From Limisphaerales bacterium (GTDB lineage: Bacteria > Verrucomicrobiota > Verrucomicrobiia > Limisphaerales > UBA11358): a stretch of 53,865 nucleotides of DNA. Each line of letters begins with the position of its first letter. Position 1 is the stretch's first letter. Below are positions 48,104 through 53,865 of the stretch, one piece after another. A program made the position numbers and the translations under genes. The notes beneath the pieces are model-generated. The model was not told the DNA's origin. It saw only the letters and a list, made by a program, of their open reading frames with translations, and did not search any database. The DNA is taken from contig PMOA01000041.1 of assembly GCA_003161635.1 (NCBI GenBank), positions 18,912 through 72,776 of the forward strand. The letters are read 5' to 3'.

Positions 48104-48195
48104 ATGCACTGCCATCGGAAACCCTGATTTGTCCCGGCCACGGCCCGCTGACGACGGTGGCGGAGGAAAAGGAACACAATCCGTTCTTTCGATTT
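48104..48195 (+). repeat. MBL gene 3'-end sequence, copy 3 (shortest, stop altered)
   Basis: ctgccatcggaaaccctgatttgtcccggccacggcccgctgacgacggtggcggaggaaaaggaacacaatccgttctttcga = LPSETLICPGHGPLTTVAEEKEHNPFFR. Confidence 0.92.
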
Positions 48196-48224
48196 AGATT
48201 GTGGTCAATTAAGGTAAATAAAAT

Positions 48225-48650
48225 ATGGCGCGCATGAAACCACAGCAGATGAGGCGCAAGTCTGACATAAGAAAAGCGATATTGTTTTGGGCTACGGTTG
48301 GGATTGTCGTTAGTGGTTTATTTCCACCGTGGCTTTATACCTTCAACAGGTCAGCCGCCGGTGATGATTTCGGCTGGCATTCCGAACGAAGCGCAGGTTA
48401 TGCGTTTATTTTCAAACCTCCTGAACCACATTTAGGTGCCGACGCTTCTGGTCAAATTATGTCGCTACCACCCGACCCCAAACTTGGTGAATATTTGTTT
48501 GCCTATTGCGGCATAAAGCTCGATCTGGTGAGACTTTTGGTGGAATGGGTCTGCATCTTGGCAGTTTGTGGAGCAATTTGGCTCCGGGAAAGCTTGAGCG
48601 ACGAGAAGATCCAGAGAACGGAAGACAGCAGTGTGCCGCTGAGTGGTTAA
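48225..48650 (+). CDS. Hypothetical membrane protein (141 aa)
   Basis: TM segments AILFWATVGIVVSGLFPPWLY and LVEWVCILAVCGAIWL. Confidence 0.6.
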   Translation: MARMKPQQMRRKSDIRKAILFWATVGIVVSGLFPPWLYTFNRSAAGDDFGWHSERSAGYAFIFKPPEPHLGADASGQIMSLPPDPKLGEYLFAYCGIKLDLVRLLVEWVCILAVCGAIWLRESLSDEKIQRTEDSSVPLSG

Positions 48651-48670
48651 GGAACCGATTTCAGAAGCAG

Positions 48671-49093
48671 TTAAAACTCAAAAAGCGAAAAGTCGAATTG
48701 GGAACCGGGGGCTTGTCTTTTAATGAAATTCGCACTGGGTTGAGGACAATAAAAAATCTCATCCTCGCTCCCGAAAGGCGTTGTTTGAGTAAAGATAATC
48801 TCAATCCTAATTAGGTCGTTTGGACAGTCAATCGCGCGAAAAATGCCATTCCCTCGAATCGGAATTAATTGGCCATCTTCACTTTTTTCCCAAATTTGGA
48901 ATTCTACCGTTTTGCCATCGAGGTCTTTAGCAGTCCATTTTGATTTTATTAGAATCGGCTCATTTAGCATATCCAAAGATTGTTCGCTTGTGGAATTTGT
49001 CAACTTGTGTTGGTTTGAAATTGCAAATTGACCCCATTCGTTTGGGTTGTTAGCCTTTCCTTCCGTTCCAACGGGATTTATGCGACATACCAT
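48671..49093 (-). CDS. Hypothetical protein, 5' end uncertain (may be truncated)
   Basis: ...EPILIKSKWTAKDLDGKTVEFQIWEKSEDGQLIPIRGNGIFRAIDCPNDLIRIEIIFTQTTPFGSEDEIFYCPQP; 5' end runs into ilvN. Confidence 0.5.
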   Translation of the reverse strand: MVCRINPVGTEGKANNPNEWGQFAISNQHKLTNSTSEQSLDMLNEPILIKSKWTAKDLDGKTVEFQIWEKSEDGQLIPIRGNGIFRAIDCPNDLIRIEIIFTQTTPFGSEDEIFYCPQPSANFIKRQAPGSQFDFSLFEF

Positions 49094-49553
49094 TTCAGTG
49101 CTCGTGGAAAACAAGTTCGGCGTGCTCACGCGCGTGGCGGGCTTGTTCAGCGGCCGCGGCTACAACATTGACACCCTCAACGTCGGCCCGACCCAGGACC
49201 CCAAGACGTCCCGCATGACCATCGTCACCCACGGCGACGAGGCCACACTGGAACAAATCGTCAAGCAGCTCAACAAGCTGCCGGACGTCATCAAGGTGCA
49301 GGATTTCCGCGAGGGCGAATACGTGGACCGCGAACTGGTGCTCGTGAAGGTGGCGGTGGACTCGAAGTCGCGCGCCGAGGTGATGCAGATCACAGACATT
49401 TTCCGCGCCAAAATCGTGGATGTGCAGCCCAAGAGCCTCGCCATCGAAATCACCGGCGCCGAAAGCAAGGTGGAGAAATTTGTCGGCCTGATGGATTCGT
49501 TCGGCGTGCAGGAAATCACGCGCACCGGCAAGGTCGCGTTGCCCCGCAAGTGA
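49080..49553 (+). CDS. ilvN: Acetolactate synthase small subunit
   Basis: MRHTISVLVENKFGVLTRVAGLFSGRGYNIDTLNVGPTQDPKTSRMTIVT. Confidence 0.96.
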   Translation: MRHTISVLVENKFGVLTRVAGLFSGRGYNIDTLNVGPTQDPKTSRMTIVTHGDEATLEQIVKQLNKLPDVIKVQDFREGEYVDRELVLVKVAVDSKSRAEVMQITDIFRAKIVDVQPKSLAIEITGAESKVEKFVGLMDSFGVQEITRTGKVALPRK

Positions 49554-49710
49554 CCGGCGCCCGGAAGCCGGTTTCCCGACTTCAACCGCCCCGGCAATCC
49601 GGTTTTGACTGCGTTTGCATTTGACTGATGAGCACTGATGTTTAAGATTAAAAGTTCATTTGAATGAATTGAAGACATTGAACCAACACCTGGAGAAGAA
49701 AGATTGATTT

Positions 49711-50811
49711 ATGGCAATTATTGATTTCGGCGGAACAAAGGAAAAAGTTATTACGCGCAAGGAATTCCCGATGGCCCGGGCGCGCAAGGTGCTCAAGAAC
49801 GAAACCATCGCCATCATCGGTTACGGCGTGCAAGGCCCGGCGCAGGGACTGAACCTGCGCGACAACGGCTTCAACGTTATCGTCGGCCAGGCCAGGTCGT
49901 TCAAGCGCGACTGGGACCGCGCGGTGAAGGACGGCTGGAAGCCCGGCAAGACCTTGTTCGACATCGAGGAAGCGGTGCAGAAGGGCACCATCATCCAGAT
50001 GCTCGTTTCGGACGCCGCCCAGCGCACCATCTGGCCGATCGTGAAGAAGAACCTCAAACCCGGCGACGCGCTCTATTTCTCGCACGGCTTCTCCATTACC
50101 TACAAAAAGCAAACCGGCGTTGTCCCGCCGAAGAACGTGGATGTGATCATGGTGGCGCCGAAGGGTTCCGGCCTGAACGTGCGCCGCAATTTTCTCACGG
50201 GCGCGGGCATCAACTCCAGTTTCGCCGTCGAGCAGGACGCCACGGGCCACGCCGAGGAACGCTGCCTCGCCGTCGGCCTCGGCATTGGCTCCGGCTATCT
50301 GTTCCCGACCACGTTCCAGCATGAAGTGTTCAGCGACCTCACGGGCGAACGCGGCGTGTTGATGGGCGCGCTGGCCGGCATCATGGAGGCGCAATACGAC
50401 GTGCTCCGCTCCCATGGCCACAGCCCGAGCGAAGCATTCAACGAAACCGTTGAGGAACTCACGCAAAGTCTCATCCGGCTTGTGGATGAGAACGGCATGG
50501 ACTGGATGTATTCCAATTGCTCCGCCACCGCGCAGCGCGGCGCGCTGGACTGGAAACCACGCTTCAAGAAGGCCGTGTTGCCGGTGTTCAAGGAATTGTA
50601 TCAGCGCGTCAAGACCGGCAAGGAATGCGCCCGCGTGCTCTCCGCCTGCGGCGCACCCAATTACCAGGCGCAGTTGCAGAAGGAACTGGGCGAAATCCAC
50701 AATTCCGAAATGTGGCGCGCCGGTGCAGCTTCTCGCGAGTTGCGTCCAAAGCAATCTGCCAAGGCCATCGCCAAAGGCACCAAGGGTGTCTCAGGACGCA
50801 CGTCAAACTAA
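49711..50811 (+). CDS. ilvC: Ketol-acid reductoisomerase
   Basis: IAIIGYGVQGPAQGLNLRDNGFNVIVG, LYFSHGFSITY, LMGALAGIMEAQYDVL, MDWMYSNCSATAQRGALDW. Confidence 0.96.
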   Translation: MAIIDFGGTKEKVITRKEFPMARARKVLKNETIAIIGYGVQGPAQGLNLRDNGFNVIVGQARSFKRDWDRAVKDGWKPGKTLFDIEEAVQKGTIIQMLVSDAAQRTIWPIVKKNLKPGDALYFSHGFSITYKKQTGVVPPKNVDVIMVAPKGSGLNVRRNFLTGAGINSSFAVEQDATGHAEERCLAVGLGIGSGYLFPTTFQHEVFSDLTGERGVLMGALAGIMEAQYDVLRSHGHSPSEAFNETVEELTQSLIRLVDENGMDWMYSNCSATAQRGALDWKPRFKKAVLPVFKELYQRVKTGKECARVLSACGAPNYQAQLQKELGEIHNSEMWRAGAASRELRPKQSAKAIAKGTKGVSGRTSN

Positions 50812-50834
50812 AGTCGGCGCAAAGAATTAAAAGG

Positions 50835-50865
50835 CCGCTGGAGAAATCCAGCGGTTTTTTTGTTT
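50835..50865 (+). terminator. Intrinsic terminator after ilvC
   Basis: ccgctgga-gaaa-tccagcggtttttttgttt. Confidence 0.88.
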
Positions 50866-50871
50866 CAATAT

Positions 50872-50940
50872 CGGAGGGGCGAGTTCCACGAGCCCCAAAT
50901 TTCTCGGGCATTTCAGTCAGGGACTCGCGGAGCTTCCTCC
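50872..50940. repeat. Palindromic element, same family as 16182-16251
   Basis: cggaggggcgagttccacgagcccc ... gggactcgcggagcttcctcc. Confidence 0.75.
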
Positions 50941-50948
50941 AAAATGAT

Positions 50949-52418
50949 TCAACCGCCGAGCGAACCCGGATCGCCCACGTCGCCCTTGTTGAAATCCACG
51001 TAAGCTTCCGTCAAATCGGCGGCGTAAATCACCGCGCTGGCCGCGCCGAGATTCAAATGGATGTGCAGATCAAACTCCTTCGGCGCGACGGCGGCACAAA
51101 GTTGTCTGAACGTCGCGCTCGTCGGCTGGCCGTGTTTTAAACTCCAGAGAATTTTTCTGCGGCCGCCTCGTCGCGCCGAAGCGTCAGACGCGAAGGCGGA
51201 GCTGTAACCGATGTCCACCTTTTCCTCGACGATTTTCGCCGGCGAATAACCGAGCGCGGCAATGATGCGGCCCCAGTTCGGGTCGCCGCCATGCCAGCTG
51301 GTTTTGACCAGCGGACTGTTGGCGACCGCGCGCGCCGCGGCATCGGCGTCGGCAATCGTCTTCGCGCCATTCACGCGCACCGTTACGACGCGATGAACGC
51401 CTTCGCCATCCCGAACGATCATCCTGGCCAATTCAAGGCAGACGTGATTCAAAGCGGCTTGGAACGTGATCAAATCGCGGTGGGGCGAGGCTACTGACGA
51501 GCCGGCTCGCGAGGACGCTCGCCCCACCAAACGCCGGTTTCCCGCCAGCCCATTCGCCAGCACGAGCACCGTGTCGTTCGTACTCATATCGCCGTCCACG
51601 GTGATGCGATTAAAGCTTTGCGCGACAGCTTTTTGCAATGCGGCTTGAAGCACTCTGGCTTCAACCGCCACGTCCGTTGTGATGAAACAAAGCATCGTCG
51701 CGTGAAGTCCGCCTTGGGACAGCGCCGCCGGCCGCTGGCCGTTTGCGCTCATCCCGGGCTGAATCATGCCCGCACCCTTGCAGATACCGCCGATGCGGAC
51801 GGTCCTGCCGCCAAGCTTGAATTCAACCGCGATTTGCTTGGGCCGCGTGTCGCTGGTCATGATGGCTTCGACGGCGTGGGCCGCGTGATTCGATGAATTC
51901 CCAAGAAGTTTTGCAACTGCCAGAATTCCGCGCTTCACATTCGCCATCGGCATCGTGACACCGATGCGGCCGGTGGAAGCAACCAAGACGCGTTCGGCGG
52001 GCAACCCGTAGCTGCGTTCGTCAGAACGCGGCCGATATTTTCGCGAAGAAGATGGCCGCGAACTCATGTTCGCAGCTACGGCAAAGGCAGCGATACGCGT
52101 CATTTCGCGCGCGTCCTTCAAGCCTTGTTTGCCGGTACAGGCGTTGGCGTTGCCGGAATTCACGACGATGGCCTGGGCGGTTCCTTTCTTGACGCGCTCA
52201 ACACAAACCTTCACTGGCGCGGCACAAACCTGGTTGGTCGTGAACATGCCGGCAACCGTCGCCGGCACCTCGGACACAATCAGCGCGAGATCGCGTTTTT
52301 GCTCCTTGTTTGAGCCTTTGCCGGTGCCGAGGCGTTTGATGTCGCAAAACACGCCGCCGGCCAGAAAACCTTGCGGCGCGATGACTGAGCCCGAAATTGT
52401 TTTGAATAAATTTTTCAT
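50949..52418 (-). CDS. argJ: Glutamate N-acetyltransferase / amino-acid N-acetyltransferase
   Basis: VVNSGNANACTGKQGLKDAREM, GAGMIQPGM, HATMLCFITTD, SFNRITVDGDMSTNDTVLVLANG, GGDPNWGRIIAALGYS. Confidence 0.96.
   Translation of the reverse strand: MKNLFKTISGSVIAPQGFLAGGVFCDIKRLGTGKGSNKEQKRDLALIVSEVPATVAGMFTTNQVCAAPVKVCVERVKKGTAQAIVVNSGNANACTGKQGLKDAREMTRIAAFAVAANMSSRPSSSRKYRPRSDERSYGLPAERVLVASTGRIGVTMPMANVKRGILAVAKLLGNSSNHAAHAVEAIMTSDTRPKQIAVEFKLGGRTVRIGGICKGAGMIQPGMSANGQRPAALSQGGLHATMLCFITTDVAVEARVLQAALQKAVAQSFNRITVDGDMSTNDTVLVLANGLAGNRRLVGRASSRAGSSVASPHRDLITFQAALNHVCLELARMIVRDGEGVHRVVTVRVNGAKTIADADAAARAVANSPLVKTSWHGGDPNWGRIIAALGYSPAKIVEEKVDIGYSSAFASDASARRGGRRKILWSLKHGQPTSATFRQLCAAVAPKEFDLHIHLNLGAASAVIYAADLTEAYVDFNKGDVGDPGSLGG
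51479..51528. repeat. Palindromic element inside argJ CDS (B)
   Basis: ggtggggcgag...ctcgccccacc; encodes VGRASSRAGSSVASPH on the minus strand. Confidence 0.85.
52007..52081. repeat. Palindromic element inside argJ CDS (A)
   Basis: ccgtagctgcgttcgtcagaacgcggcc ... ggccgcgaactcatgttcgcagctacgg; encodes MSSRPSSSRKYRPRSDERSYGL. Confidence 0.88.
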
Positions 52419-52490
52419 TGTGCGGAGTAAATCTGCCAACTTTGTCCCACAACGGGAATGAATTTTCTTTGTGCGATGTCAGGAAAAACA

Positions 52491-52548
52491 GGGCGGTGCA
52501 GCAGCACCGCCCTACCAACCACGGGTAGGGCTGCGCTGCCGCGCAGCC
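52491..52548. repeat. Double palindromic element
   Basis: gggcggtgcagcagcaccgccc and ggtagggctgcgctgccgcgcagcc; same units as 41448-41503 in reversed order. Confidence 0.8.
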
Positions 52549-52553
52549 AGATC

Positions 52554-53423
52554 TCATTTTTTTACCGCGTCAATTTCCAGCCGCATCATGCGGACGTGAA
52601 CGCGTCCGTCCGCATCCGGCGGATGTTTGGCCACGTAACGATCCGTGACGGCGGCGATGAATTCCTCGCGCAAATCCTCCGGCACGCGCTGCGTGTAGGG
52701 CAGCCAGGTCGTGCGCAGCCACGCGGCAAAACCATCGCGCCCGTCGTAAACCGCGTCTTTGGACGACAGCCTGACGCCGCGCGATTTGAAGCCAAATCGC
52801 GGCAGCCATTTTTCATAACTGTCCGGGTTGTGAAAGAAATACGGCTTTCCCAGCTTTCGGAAAAATTCGCGCCAGCGTTTGAGCCGCATTTCGGGGCGCA
52901 ACGCAACAAACACGTCGTGCGCATTGCCTTTGCCGCCGCAGGAAACGACGAGATGCCCGCCCGGACGCAAAACCGAGGCTGCGCCCCGCAAAAATGCCCG
53001 ATGATCGTCCACCCAATGCAACGCCGCGTTGGAAAAAACGATGTCGAACAATCGCGTGGCGGCGACGCCCCCGTCGCCGGCTTTCAAGCGGCCGGAAGAC
53101 TGCGACGGGGCGTCGCAACCACCAATTTCCCGCGCGTCCATAACGTGAAATTCCAGATTGGGAATCTTATTTCGCAGAAAGGTCTTTCGCGCGAACTCAA
53201 TCATTTGCGGCGAAGCATCAACGCCAACGACGGAGCCGCGCGGCGCGGCCTGGGCAATTTCAGCACTGACCTTGCCGTCGCCGCAGCCGACATCGAGAAC
53301 GTGCTCGTCCCCGCGCAGCTGGAGTTGCGCGATGAGTTCGCGCGCCCAGGTTTGTTGCACGGCGGAATTCGCGGCGTAATCAGCCGCGTTCCACTCGGCG
53401 GTTGGCGAAACAGGTTTGGACAT
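52554..53423 (-). CDS. SAM-dependent class I methyltransferase
   Basis: LDVGCGDGKVSAEIAQAAPRGSVVGVDASPQMIEFA, FDIVFSNAALHWVDDHRAFLRGAASVLRPGGHLVV. Confidence 0.93.
   Translation of the reverse strand: MSKPVSPTAEWNAADYAANSAVQQTWARELIAQLQLRGDEHVLDVGCGDGKVSAEIAQAAPRGSVVGVDASPQMIEFARKTFLRNKIPNLEFHVMDAREIGGCDAPSQSSGRLKAGDGGVAATRLFDIVFSNAALHWVDDHRAFLRGAASVLRPGGHLVVSCGGKGNAHDVFVALRPEMRLKRWREFFRKLGKPYFFHNPDSYEKWLPRFGFKSRGVRLSSKDAVYDGRDGFAAWLRTTWLPYTQRVPEDLREEFIAAVTDRYVAKHPPDADGRVHVRMMRLEIDAVKK
53056..53122. repeat. Palindromic element inside methyltransferase CDS
   Basis: gtggcggcgacgcccccgtcgc ... gcgacggggcgtcgcaaccac; encodes about GGCDAPSQSSGRLKAGDGGVAAT. Confidence 0.88.
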
Positions 53424-53441
53424 TGGTAATCTTTATCTAAA

Positions 53442-53498
53442 GTAGGGACGAGCTGCTGCTCGTCCCAAATTGGGGGCCGCGCAGCAACGCGGCCCTAC
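53442..53498. repeat. Double palindromic element
   Basis: gggacgagctgctgctcgtccc and ggccgcgcagcaacgcggcc. Confidence 0.8.
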
Positions 53499-53503
53499 CA
53501 GAT

Positions 53504-53865
53504 TCAAACCAATCCCGCCGTTTCCGGAAAACCGCAGACCAGATTCATGCTCTGGATGGCCTGGCCGCTCGCGCCCTTGATCAGATTGTCCTCGGCGCTC
53601 ATCACGATGAGCCGGCCCGTGCGCGGGTCGAGCCGCCACGCGATTTCGATGACGTTGGTGCCGGCGACATTTTTGGTGTCGGGCAGCGCCTTGCCTTCAA
53701 GCAAATGTACGAACGGTTCGTCGCCGTAAGCCTCCGTATAACACGCCGAAATATCTTCGTTCAGCGCACTCATTTCCGCCGCGGTGGAAAAGGGCTTTTC
53801 CGGCGTGAGATAGAGCGTCGTCAAAATGCCCCGGTTTACCGGAATCAAATGCGGCGTGAACTGGA
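53504..53865 (-). CDS. argC: N-acetyl-gamma-glutamyl-phosphate reductase (5' end outside window)
   Basis: Frame open to the window edge: QFTPHLIPVNRGILTTLYLTPEKP...KGASGQAIQSMNLVCGFPETAGL. Confidence 0.93.
   Translation of the reverse strand, partial: QFTPHLIPVNRGILTTLYLTPEKPFSTAAEMSALNEDISACYTEAYGDEPFVHLLEGKALPDTKNVAGTNVIEIAWRLDPRTGRLIVMSAEDNLIKGASGQAIQSMNLVCGFPETAGLV

Noticed and set aside
50835-50865. Member of the mobile palindrome families
   Set aside because: 8-bp stem, 4-nt loop and T-tract directly after ilvC; an ordinary intrinsic terminator.

Overview
This 53.9 kb window is from a high-GC bacterial chromosome, most likely Verrucomicrobia/PVC by gene content and repeat style (inference). 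Most of it is housekeeping biosynthesis: purF, deoC x2 with two ALDH genes, pyrR-pyrB, pyrC, carA, sufD-U-T-S, aroF, psd-pssA, greA-like, rsmB, fabI, prfB with a programmed frameshift, trpC, surA-like/pdxA, ilvN-ilvC, argJ, argC. There is also a peptide-use block (OPT, POT, M3 peptidase, OppD/OppF), a tRNA-Gly(TCC) and small accessory patches. The signals most worth a second look are: (1) a probable attenuation leader for aroF, with an unannotated minus-strand peptide MNNAASSQYFFYWFWPVGAHLRLR* followed by an intrinsic terminator; (2) an MBL-fold hydrolase gene whose 3' end is present three times, each copy separated by accessory small genes (DUF2442, RHH/PIN toxin-antitoxin, ORFans); (3) many 40-130 bp palindromic elements, at least five of them apparently inserted in frame inside rsmB, trpC, argJ (twice) and a methyltransferase gene; (4) a probable leader ORF plus terminator upstream of pyrR-pyrB. 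All calls were made by eye from sequence and translations; no database search was run.
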